From contig JANXTD010000400.1 of the NCBI GenBank assembly GCA_025352585.1, positions 1-5,404 of the forward strand: a stretch of DNA of 5,404 nucleotides, in the 5' to 3' direction. Position 1 is the stretch's first letter; each line of letters opens with the position of its first letter. This stretch comes from Fimbriiglobus sp. (GTDB lineage Bacteria; Planctomycetota; Planctomycetia; Gemmatales; Gemmataceae). The notes beneath the pieces were generated by a model, which had not been told where the DNA came from, did not search any database, and worked only from the letters and a program-made list of their open reading frames with translations. The position numbers and the translations under genes are program-made. Below, piece after piece: positions 1-5,404 of the stretch.

Positions 1-1878
1 GTAGAACGCCAACTCGCGGTCGGCCTTGTTGGCGTCGGCGTAGCTCAGCCAGTTCGTCAACAGCCCCTGGTACAGGTTCGAGATGTTCGAGTAGATCACC
101 TGCGGCGTGGCCGGCGACGCGGCGTCGATGGCGGCGAGGTATTTCGGGTTCGGGATGACGAGGTCAACGCTGTCCTTGAGCCGCGCCTGCTCGAAGGCCC
201 CGAGCGGGTTGCCGTCGTAGGCGAGTTGGGCGACGCGGATGTTCGGCAGCTTCCGCGGGAACTCCGGGCGGGCCGGCTGCGGCGTCGGGTTGGCGTTCGC
301 CGTCGTGAAGTTCAGGGTGACGGTGTTGGGGTTGCCGAGTTCGTCGATGGCCCTCACGGCGAGCGTTTGCGGGCCGTTGGACAGCATCGTCGTGTCGAGG
401 GTGTACCCGGCCGGCGACTTCAGCGCCGCGGCTACGAGCTTGCCGTTCAGCCGGTACTCGACCCGCCGCGCCGCGCTGTCGGGGTCGGTCGCCGTGAAAG
501 TCACGTCGTTGGCGTAGGCGGTCCCGGCCTGCGACGCGATGACTTTGATTTGCGGCCCGGCGGCCAGCGCCCCGCCGCGAATCTCCAAGTCGTCGAAAGT
601 GACCGCGCCGGCGGTGAGGGCGTTGCGCTGCACGCCGACGAAGCCGCCGGCGCTGATCGGCGTTGTGTCGGTGACTTCGAGCGCCGGTTGCGGGGTGTCG
701 GCCCAGGTGCCGTCGGGGGTCAGCCAGGTGCCGGTGTCTGTGCGCGAGATCACCGCGCGCAGGTTGCCGCCGCTCGCCGTGAGCGTCAGCCGCAGCCAGA
801 CGCCGCTGACGTAGTCCTTCGACTTGATCGCGCCGAGCGTCGTCGAGACGCCATCGACGACCTTGACGATGCGGGCGTCGAGGCCGCGGGTCGCCGTCAG
901 GCCGTAGTACGTCGGCTTCGCGGTGTCGAGGCCGGCCCCGCGCACCAGCAGCGTGCCGGGCAGCAGGGTGTCGGCGTACAGCGACGCGGTGGCCTGCACG
1001 TCGGCCGGCTGGGCGACGCTGTACCAACTGCGGGCGACGGTGTTCGTACCGCCGGTCGCCGTGAAGCCCTGCGTCTTGCCGGCCCGCGCGACACTTGCCC
1101 CGAAGCCGGCGGTGCCGTCGTTGACGTAGCCCTTCCAGCCCTCGGGCCGGCCGCCGACGGGGGTCGCGTCGAAGTTGACTTTGACGACGGGGGTGGGCGG
1201 AAGTTCGACGCGGATGTCGTCGAAGAAGGACATTCCCGCGCCGCCGGGGCCGCGGCCGAGTCCGACGGAGCCGAGGCCGCTGAACGGGGCGACGGTGGCC
1301 TTCAGGGCGTCGGTCGCGGCGGCTTGCCAGGTGCCGGCGGCGCTCAGGAACTCGCCGGTGTCGGTGCGCCGCACGCTCGCGCTCAAGCTCGTGCCGACCG
1401 GCTTCAGGGTCACGTCGAGCCAGACGCCGTGCAGCGCCTTGGCGACCTTGAGCGTGGCGAGGGTCGAGGCCCGGTCGGCGTGGAACTCGACGAGATCGAC
1501 CTGCATCCCGCCGGTGCGGACCTGCACGCCCAGGTACGAGCCGGTCGACTGCGTCAGGTTCTGGCCGCGGGCGAGGACCACCGCCGGCGACGGCGTGTCG
1601 GAGTAAATCTTGACCGACACCGCGGCGTCGGCCGGCTGCAACGCGTTCGAGAAGTAGCGCGACTGCGCCAGCTCGTTGCCGGTCGAGGCCAGCGAGATCG
1701 CCCCGGACACCGCGACGATCTTGGTCGTCAGGTAGCGGCCGGTGCCCCAGGAGCTGAAGTCGAACGCCGTCATGGGGGGCCTCAGTGCGTCGAAGGATTC
1801 CGCCAGCAGCGGCGCGGGGTTGTCGCGGGCTTCGAGTCTATCACAAGTGAGGCGCGTGCGGAGAGGCCGAGGCGTCAT
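1..1878 (-). CDS. Large multidomain, probably exported protein (N-terminal 626 residues, cut by left edge)
   Basis: The frame stays open from the ATG at 1876-1878 to the window edge, so the C-terminus is missing. Residues 9-23 (RLTCDRLEARDNPAP) match the L-E-x-R-x-x-P-A type N-terminus of many planctomycete extracytoplasmic proteins. That motif decides the start: an ATG at 1771-1773 has a better GAGG (1780-1783) but would lose it. Two homologous beta-rich domains follow (about 42-226 and 227-433). They share QPAD, Y-[SA]-DT, GVWL and RTDTG motifs and each ends in an FFDD or TFDD strand, resembling concanavalin/LamG-like or carbohydrate-binding modules. Residues about 442-530 look Ig/cadherin-like (RVEYRLNGK, then AVRAIDELGN). 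A proline-rich linker leads to a new domain from about 543 (NIRVAQLAYDGNP, then VIYSNISNLYQ), perhaps the start of a glycoside-hydrolase-like barrel; that is a guess. Beyond Cys12 I find no cysteine, which fits an extracytoplasmic protein. Exact function and substrate are unknown. Confidence 0.85.
   Translation of the reverse strand, partial: MTPRPLRTRLTCDRLEARDNPAPLLAESFDALRPPMTAFDFSSWGTGRYLTTKIVAVSGAISLASTGNELAQSRYFSNALQPADAAVSVKIYSDTPSPAVVLARGQNLTQSTGSYLGVQVRTGGMQVDLVEFHADRASTLATLKVAKALHGVWLDVTLKPVGTSLSASVRRTDTGEFLSAAGTWQAAATDALKATVAPFSGLGSVGLGRGPGGAGMSFFDDIRVELPPTPVVKVNFDATPVGGRPEGWKGYVNDGTAGFGASVARAGKTQGFTATGGTNTVARSWYSVAQPADVQATASLYADTLLPGTLLVRGAGLDTAKPTYYGLTATRGLDARIVKVVDGVSTTLGAIKSKDYVSGVWLRLTLTASGGNLRAVISRTDTGTWLTPDGTWADTPQPALEVTDTTPISAGGFVGVQRNALTAGAVTFDDLEIRGGALAAGPQIKVIASQAGTAYANDVTFTATDPDSAARRVEYRLNGKLVAAALKSPAGYTLDTTMLSNGPQTLAVRAIDELGNPNTVTLNFTTANANPTPQPARPEFPRKLPNIRVAQLAYDGNPLGAFEQARLKDSVDLVIPNPKYLAAIDAASPATPQVIYSNISNLYQGLLTNWLSYADANKADRELAFY
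580..1755 (-). repeat. Tandem duplicated domain inside the large exported protein
   Basis: Two consecutive segments of about 185 and 207 residues (codons 42-226 and 227-433 of the gene starting at 1878) align along most of their length. Matching landmarks in order are SRYFSNALQPAD with SWYSVAQPAD, KIYSDTPSP with SLYADTLLP, VLARG with LVRG, HGVWLDVTL with SGVWLRLTL, RRTDTGEFL with SRTDTGTWL, GTWQA with GTWAD, and SFFDDIRV with TFDDLEI. The similarity is at protein level and clearly diverged, so the duplication looks old. By-eye boundaries are good to about 10 residues. Confidence 0.75.
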
Positions 1879-2153
1879 GGTGGGGAGTCGCTCCGTCAGG
1901 GTGCCGGTCGTGCCGGTCCCGCCGACGACGCGCTCGAGGCGTCGGCCGGCGGCCGGGGTGTTCGCGGGTGGCGGTGCAAGTCGTCGGCGAACTCGCGTTC
2001 AGGAGCGATTGCCGTTACGAAGATGTGTTCGACCAGGACTTGAGGGAATCCCCACCAATACAGCGGGGCCGGGGGCAACTGGCGCGCCCCGGCCCCGGCA
2101 GATTAACGCGGACTGGCGCAACGGACGCGACGCACGCAACCGCCCGGACGGTA
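1879..2153. other. Noncoding spacer between the exported-protein gene and pyruvate kinase
   Basis: No open frame here has a credible start, ribosome binding site and coding-like codon use. It holds the pyruvate kinase 3' end with a GC-rich hairpin, and must hold the promoter of the minus-strand gene at 1878, which I could not pick out. A GGAG (minus strand) lies about 12 bases before that ATG, a rather long spacing. About 1990-2060 is visibly less GC-rich than its surroundings and could be regulatory. Confidence 0.5.
2064..2097 (-). terminator. GC-rich hairpin, probable terminator of pyruvate kinase
   Basis: The arms at 2064-2074 (cggggccgggg) and 2087-2097 (ccccggccccg) form a perfect 11-bp stem around a 12-base loop, about 57 bases past the pyruvate kinase stop. 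Neither side has a run of T, so it is not a textbook Rho-independent terminator, although strong U-less hairpins are common between genes in high-GC bacteria. It separates pyruvate kinase from the next minus-strand gene. Confidence 0.5.
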
Positions 2154-3602
2154 CTAAGGCTCCAGCGACACCCCGGCTTCGCCGACCTTCACGACCCGCA
2201 GCGTCGGCATGCGCGGCTCGCCCTCGATCGGGTGGCCGGCCAAAACGACCACGCGGTCGCCGACCTTGACCGCGCCGGCGGCAAAGGCGTCACGCACGGC
2301 CGCAGTCATACGGCCGTCGCCCGGCTTGAGTGGCATCATCGGCACCGGCTGCACGCCCCAAACGATCGCCATCCGCTGCAAAACCGCCGGGTGCGGCGCG
2401 GGCGCGACGATCCGCGCCGCCGGCCGGTAGCGCGCGAGCATCCGGGCCGTGCGGCCGGAGAGCGTCGGCGTGATGATCGCCGCCGCCGTCACCTCGGAAG
2501 AGAGGTGGCAGGCCGCGAGGGCCAGCGAGTCCTCGATGCTGTCGCCGGGCCGCAAGACATTCGTCGATTGAAAGCTGTTCCCGGTCAGCCGCATCGAGTT
2601 CTCGGCCTCCTCGGCGATGCCGGCCATCGAACTCACCGCCTCGAACGGGTAGTCGCCGACCGAGGTCTCGGCCGAGAGCATCACCGCGTCGGTGCCATCG
2701 AAGATGGCGTTGGCCACGTCAGAGACCTCCGCGCGGGTCGGCCGCGGGTTCTTGATCATGCTCTCGAGCATCTCCGTCGCGGTAATCACCGGCTTCCCGG
2801 CCAGCCTCGCGGCGGCGATGATCTGCTTCTGGATCGGCGGCAGCTTCTCGAACGGCAACTCGACCCCCAGGTCGCCGCGGGCCACCATCACGCCGTCGAA
2901 CGCCTCGATGATTTCGCGCGCCTTGAGGACGGCCTCGGGGCGCTCGATCTTGGCGATGATCGGCACGCGCATCAGCCCCACGGCCGCGGCGGCGTCGCGC
3001 AGGTAGTCGGCCGACGTCGGCCCGCGGACGAACGACATCGCCAGCCAATCGACGTGCGTCTTCGCGCAGATGCCCAGCGCGATGCGGTCGCGGTCGGTCA
3101 CCGCCGGGATGCTCACTTGCGTGTCGGGTAGGTTCAGCCCCTTGTTTTCCTTCAGCTCGCCGCCGACAGTGACGACTGCACTGAGCCGGCCGCCGGAGAC
3201 GGTGCCCGCGCGCAGTTGCAGCTTGCCGTCGTCGAGCAACATGCGGTGGCCGGGCTGCAAGTCGGGCAGCACCTCGGGGTCGGTGATCGGGATGTCGCCG
3301 TCGCGCGGCTCGAAGCCGCGCAGCGGGAACGTCACCGTCTCGCCGACGACCAGCGTGCGCCGGGCCGAAATGCGCACGCGCAACTTCGGCCCCGGCAGGT
3401 CGGCCAGCACGGCGACGACGCGGCCCAGGCGTGCGGCCGTCTCGTGGACCTGGGCGATCCGCCGCAGGGGCGTCGCCTCGTCATCGACGTGCGAGAAGTT
3501 GATGCGGGCCACGTCGAGGCCGGCCGTGATGAGCCGCTCCAACATGCCGGGGGCGTCGGTCGCCGGGCCGAGAGTCGCTACGATCTTCGCTCGCCGTGCC
3601 AT
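2154..3602 (-). CDS. pyk: Pyruvate kinase (EC 2.7.1.40)
   Basis: Cytoplasmic enzyme of the last step of glycolysis: phosphoenolpyruvate + ADP gives pyruvate + ATP. The 482 residues are a normal family length and all domains are present. The barrel begins at MARRAKIVATLGPA (1-14), with ARINFSH (32-38; Arg33, Asn35, Ser37). The B domain lies at about 70-165 and contains LLDDGKL. The active site follows: IIAKIERPEA (catalytic Lys218, metal ligand Glu220), ARGDLGVELP (Asp244), TATEMLESM (274-282), then PTRAEVSDVANAIFDGTDAVMLSAET (288-313). The C-terminal regulatory domain has a phosphate-loop-like TLSGRTAR (380-387). DLPGPKLRV (68-76) is PykA-like and carries the Lys that marks potassium-independent enzymes. 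The start is the ATG at 3600-3602, because family homology begins there and AGGA lies 6 bases upstream; an in-frame GTG at 3731 would add 43 residues of unrelated sequence. The gene is divergent from the membrane protein gene and ends before a hairpin. Allosteric effector is not deducible. Confidence 0.97.
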   Translation of the reverse strand: MARRAKIVATLGPATDAPGMLERLITAGLDVARINFSHVDDEATPLRRIAQVHETAARLGRVVAVLADLPGPKLRVRISARRTLVVGETVTFPLRGFEPRDGDIPITDPEVLPDLQPGHRMLLDDGKLQLRAGTVSGGRLSAVVTVGGELKENKGLNLPDTQVSIPAVTDRDRIALGICAKTHVDWLAMSFVRGPTSADYLRDAAAAVGLMRVPIIAKIERPEAVLKAREIIEAFDGVMVARGDLGVELPFEKLPPIQKQIIAAARLAGKPVITATEMLESMIKNPRPTRAEVSDVANAIFDGTDAVMLSAETSVGDYPFEAVSSMAGIAEEAENSMRLTGNSFQSTNVLRPGDSIEDSLALAACHLSSEVTAAAIITPTLSGRTARMLARYRPAARIVAPAPHPAVLQRMAIVWGVQPVPMMPLKPGDGRMTAAVRDAFAAGAVKVGDRVVVLAGHPIEGEPRMPTLRVVKVGEAGVSLEP

Positions 3603-3605
3603 AAT
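3597..3605 (+). promoter_or_regulatory. Candidate extended -10 promoter for the membrane protein gene
   Basis: The plus strand reads TGC then CATAAT: a TGn extension plus a hexamer matching TATAAT at 5 of 6 positions, in otherwise very GC-rich DNA. There is no good -35, which extended -10 promoters tolerate. Transcription would start near 3612, leaving a leader of about 32 bases before the GTG at 3644. The element overlaps the pyruvate kinase start codon on the other strand. It could be chance. Confidence 0.35.
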
Positions 3606-3608
3606 GCA

Positions 3609-3612
3609 TCCT
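3609..3612 (-). promoter_or_regulatory. Ribosome binding site of pyruvate kinase (decides the start)
   Basis: On the minus strand AGGA sits 6 bases before the ATG at 3600-3602. Together with the onset of family homology it favours this start over the in-frame GTG at 3731. Confidence 0.65.
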
Positions 3613-3643
3613 GGGGGTACGCTGCGAGAGAGGGTGCGATTCG

Positions 3644-4210
3644 GTGATGACTTACGGCCAGTCCGGCAATGTTCAATTCCCGGCGCGGCGTCACGCGCGG
3701 CTGGCGCTGCTCGTTTCCCTGATCGCGACACTCGTCGCCGCCGGGGTCGCGGACCTGGGGGCGGACCCGGTTACCGTCACCGCCTGGCTGGTCGTCATCG
3801 CCTGGGTCGCCGCGGAGTGGGGCCGCAACGCCTGGGCCTGGCTGTACTCCGCGTTGGCAATGGCGTGCCACCTCGCCGTGGCGATGGGCGTGGCCCACGG
3901 CTGGTCACACGCCCACGCCTTTGCCCACACCGCCGCGGTCAGCGGCTTCGGCCCCGGCCTCTACGTCAGCTACGCCGTCGTCGCGCTGTGGCTCCTCGAC
4001 GCGGTCGCCGGGGCCTGCGGGCGGCCGTGGCGACGGCTGCACGACTTCACGCGGGCCTTCGTCGCCTTCGTGATGTTCAACGCGACCGTCGTTTACGGGA
4101 CCTGGCCGGGCAAGCTGCTCGGCGTCGCGGCGTTCGGGACGTTGACCGTGTTGTGGTGGCGCGGGCGTCAGGCCGGCTTGCCGTCGGGCAGTTCGTCGCG
4201 GGCCTCGTAG
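3644..4210 (+). CDS. Small polytopic membrane protein of unknown function
   Basis: I do not recognise a named family. The 188-residue protein has about six hydrophobic segments (roughly 19-37, 43-58, 66-86, 103-124, 136-152 and 156-172) and an arginine-containing N-terminus (RRHAR, 15-19), so it is an inner-membrane protein. It is rich in tryptophan (11 of 188). The third segment and the loop after it hold five histidines (76, 85, 89, 91, 95), including [11 protein letters not shown]. The start is GTG 3644, directly followed by ATG 3647; a GAGG at 3630-3633 lies 10 bases before the GTG, which suits the GTG slightly better. Codons are strongly G/C-ending, as in real genes here, and no other frame in 3644-4167 looks coding. 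The last 14 or so residues lie antisense to the end of the ATPase gene. It is divergent from pyruvate kinase, and nothing in the sequence shows a functional link to it. Confidence 0.75.
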   Translation: MMTYGQSGNVQFPARRHARLALLVSLIATLVAAGVADLGADPVTVTAWLVVIAWVAAEWGRNAWAWLYSALAMACHLAVAMGVAHGWSHAHAFAHTAAVSGFGPGLYVSYAVVALWLLDAVAGACGRPWRRLHDFTRAFVAFVMFNATVVYGTWPGKLLGVAAFGTLTVLWWRGRQAGLPSGSSSRAS

Positions 4211-5301
4211 AGTGCCTGCCACAACACGCCCTTCTTGCCCTTCACGACGTGGTTGAAGTAGTGCCGCAGCCGCTTGATGTCGTCCGGCGAGTCCTTCAGG
4301 GCCGTGCCGGCGAGGTGCTGGACGAGGTGCCGCGCCTCCGCCGGGCCGCCGCCGTAGAAGTACGCGTGCAGCCCCGCGGAGAACCCCGTGGCAATCGCCT
4401 CGGCGGTGCTCATCGCCGTGGTCAGCGGTTCGAGCGCTTTACCGCCTTCCTCCTTGGCGTTGCGGAGTTCGTGGAAGGCGACGACGAGCACTTCGGTCAT
4501 GTCGGGCGTGAGTGTCGTCGGCACGCCGGCGCGGGCGAGCAACTTGTCGGTCTCCCGCTGCACCAACGCCATTTCGTCGCGGATGTCGCCGATCGGGTGG
4601 ACCGTCTCGAAGTTGAAGCGCCGCTTCAAGGCCGCCGACATCTCGTTGACGCCGCGGTCGCGGGTATTGGCCGTAGCGATGACGTTGAACCCAGCCTTCG
4701 CGAACAGCGACCGCGACTCGTCGGGCAGTTCGGGGATCGCCAACACGCGGTCGCTCAGGATGGAAAGCATCACGTCCTGCATCTCGAGCGGGCAGCGGGT
4801 CAGCTCCTCGAAGCGGACGACCTTGCCGTCGGTCATGCCGCGGTGCATCGGCGCGGGCACGAGTGACTTCGGCGACGGGCCTTCGGCGAGCAGCAGGGCG
4901 TAGTTCCACGAGTACTTGATGGCGTCCTCGGTGGTGCCGGCGCTGCCCTGGATCGTGAGCGTCGAGTCGCCGGAGATCGCAGCCGCGAGCAGTTCGCTCA
5001 GCCAACTCTTCGCCGTCCCCGGCTCGCCGATGAGCATCAGCCCGCGGCTGGTGGCGAGTGCGACAACGCAGCGTTCGAGGAAGTTGCGCCGGCCGACGAA
5101 CTTGGGCGCGAGCTTGCGGGCCGGGTCGCCCAGGACGAACTCGACGACCGAGCGCGGGGTCATGGCCCAGCCGACCGGCTTGGGCAACGCCGCGTCCTCG
5201 GCACGCAGTTGGGCCAGCTCTCCGGCGAAGGCGACTTCGGCCGGTGGGCGTTGCATGGCGTCGGCAGCGGCCGGCGGGGCGGGGGCGGCTTTGCGGGCCA
5301 T
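4168..5301 (-). CDS. MoxR/AAA_5-type AAA+ ATPase, YehL-like
   Basis: A 377-residue cytoplasmic AAA+ ATPase. Counted from the ATG at 5299-5301, it has Walker A GEPGTAKS (92-99), a Walker-B-like VVRFEEL (161-167, Glu165-Glu166), sensor 1 [10 protein letters not shown] with Asn212, and an RRF arginine-finger candidate (Arg227/228). [20 protein letters not shown] and [12 protein letters not shown] are, from memory, hallmarks of the ATPase encoded with SWIM zinc-finger, DUF5682 and VWA proteins in actinobacteria, and of E. coli YehL (yehLMPQ). MoxR-type ATPases typically work with VWA proteins as chaperones that remodel or load cofactors into targets; the target here is unknown. The ATG is preferred over an in-frame GTG at 5337: GGAG lies 7 bases upstream, and a promoter -10 abuts the GTG, putting it before the expected transcript start. 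The first 30 or so residues are Ala/Pro-rich and probably disordered. No partner gene lies on the downstream side, where a convergent gene follows. Confidence 0.93.
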   Translation of the reverse strand: MARKAAPAPPAAADAMQRPPAEVAFAGELAQLRAEDAALPKPVGWAMTPRSVVEFVLGDPARKLAPKFVGRRNFLERCVVALATSRGLMLIGEPGTAKSWLSELLAAAISGDSTLTIQGSAGTTEDAIKYSWNYALLLAEGPSPKSLVPAPMHRGMTDGKVVRFEELTRCPLEMQDVMLSILSDRVLAIPELPDESRSLFAKAGFNVIATANTRDRGVNEMSAALKRRFNFETVHPIGDIRDEMALVQRETDKLLARAGVPTTLTPDMTEVLVVAFHELRNAKEEGGKALEPLTTAMSTAEAIATGFSAGLHAYFYGGGPAEARHLVQHLAGTALKDSPDDIKRLRHYFNHVVKGKKGVLWQALYEARDELPDGKPA

Positions 5302-5308
5302 GGGCGGA

Positions 5309-5312
5309 CTCC
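5309..5312 (-). promoter_or_regulatory. Ribosome binding site of the AAA+ ATPase (decides the start)
   Basis: GGAG on the minus strand, 7 bases before the ATG at 5299-5301. No comparable site precedes the alternative GTG at 5337. Confidence 0.6.
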
Positions 5313-5337
5313 GAGTGGCGGGTGGGGTGGCGCTCAC

Positions 5338-5365
5338 CTTATCGGCGGGGCCGGCCGCGCGTCAA
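5338..5365 (-). promoter_or_regulatory. Sigma70-like promoter of the AAA+ ATPase
   Basis: On the minus strand TTGACG (5360-5365, 5 of 6 to TTGACA) is separated by 16 bases from GATAAG (5338-5343, 4 of 6 to TATAAT). The expected transcript start is near 5331, giving a leader of about 30 bases to the ATG at 5301. This suggests the ATPase is transcribed on its own rather than only from an upstream gene. The prediction is by eye. Confidence 0.45.
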
Positions 5366-5404
5366 TCACGGCAGGGGCTTCCCCGAGGCTTCCGGCGTCG
5401 TACC

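Noticed and set aside
1835..1843. TGATAGACT on the minus strand, resembling an extended -10
   Set aside because: It falls inside the coding region once the start is placed at 1878, and no -35 is present.
226..2043. A 605-codon plus-strand open frame, with others at 239-517, 539-814 and 1175-1606
   Set aside because: They lie antisense to the exported-protein gene. Their translations are Arg/Gly/Val-rich with no domain pattern, while the minus strand gives coherent repeated domains; long antisense frames are expected at this GC.
1896..2078. A 60-codon minus-strand frame starting with TTG (YWWGFPQVLVEHIF region)
   Set aside because: Starts inside the hairpin loop, has no ribosome binding site and shows poor codon bias in its second half. 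The lower-GC stretch is more likely regulatory or a relic.
1968..3131. A 387-codon plus-strand open frame, and another at 3070-4866
   Set aside because: Shadows of pyruvate kinase and the ATPase: compositionally biased, no recognisable motifs, and they run antisense across conserved genes.
3671..3676. TTGAAC on the minus strand as a -35 for pyruvate kinase
   Set aside because: No acceptable -10 lies 15-19 bases downstream.
5374..5384. GGGG-CTT-CCCC small hairpin near the right edge
   Set aside because: Only a 4-bp stem with a 3-base loop and no T run; too weak to call a terminator, and the neighbouring gene is outside the window.

Overview
The window is high-GC bacterial DNA with strongly G/C-ending codons. 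It most likely comes from a planctomycete, possibly of the Gemmata group. The main pointer is the leftmost protein, whose N-terminus carries an L-E-x-R-x-x-P-A motif of the kind planctomycetes put at the start of many extracytoplasmic proteins. The genus is inference; no rRNA or other marker is present.

Layout from left to right: (1) 1-1878, minus strand: the N-terminal 626 residues of a large, probably exported multidomain protein, cut by the left edge. It has two tandem beta-rich domains of about 190-205 residues, an Ig-like domain and the start of a further domain. (2) 1879-2153: noncoding, with a perfect 11-bp GC-rich hairpin that probably ends the pyruvate kinase transcript. (3) 2154-3602, minus: a complete pyruvate kinase of 482 residues, with the substitutions typical of the potassium-independent (Lys117) branch. 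(4) 3603-3643: a 41-bp divergent gap, with an extended -10 for the plus-strand gene that overlaps the pyruvate kinase start codon. (5) 3644-4210, plus: a small tryptophan- and histidine-rich integral membrane protein of unknown function. (6) 4168-5301, minus: a complete MoxR/AAA_5-type AAA+ ATPase resembling E. coli YehL and the ATPase of actinobacterial SWIM/DUF5682/VWA clusters. It overlaps the membrane protein gene tail-to-tail by 43 bp. (7) 5302-5404: its leader, with a good sigma70-like promoter.

The genes do not form one operon. Strand changes, the terminator and separate promoter candidates suggest four independent transcription units: an exported protein, a glycolytic enzyme, an orphan membrane protein and a chaperone-like ATPase. 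I see no CRISPR array, transposase, phage gene, tRNA or rRNA, and no convincing new multi-gene system. The most useful leads are the ATPase without its usual partner genes on its downstream side, the uncharacterised membrane protein, the duplicated domain of the exported protein, and the predicted potassium independence of the pyruvate kinase.
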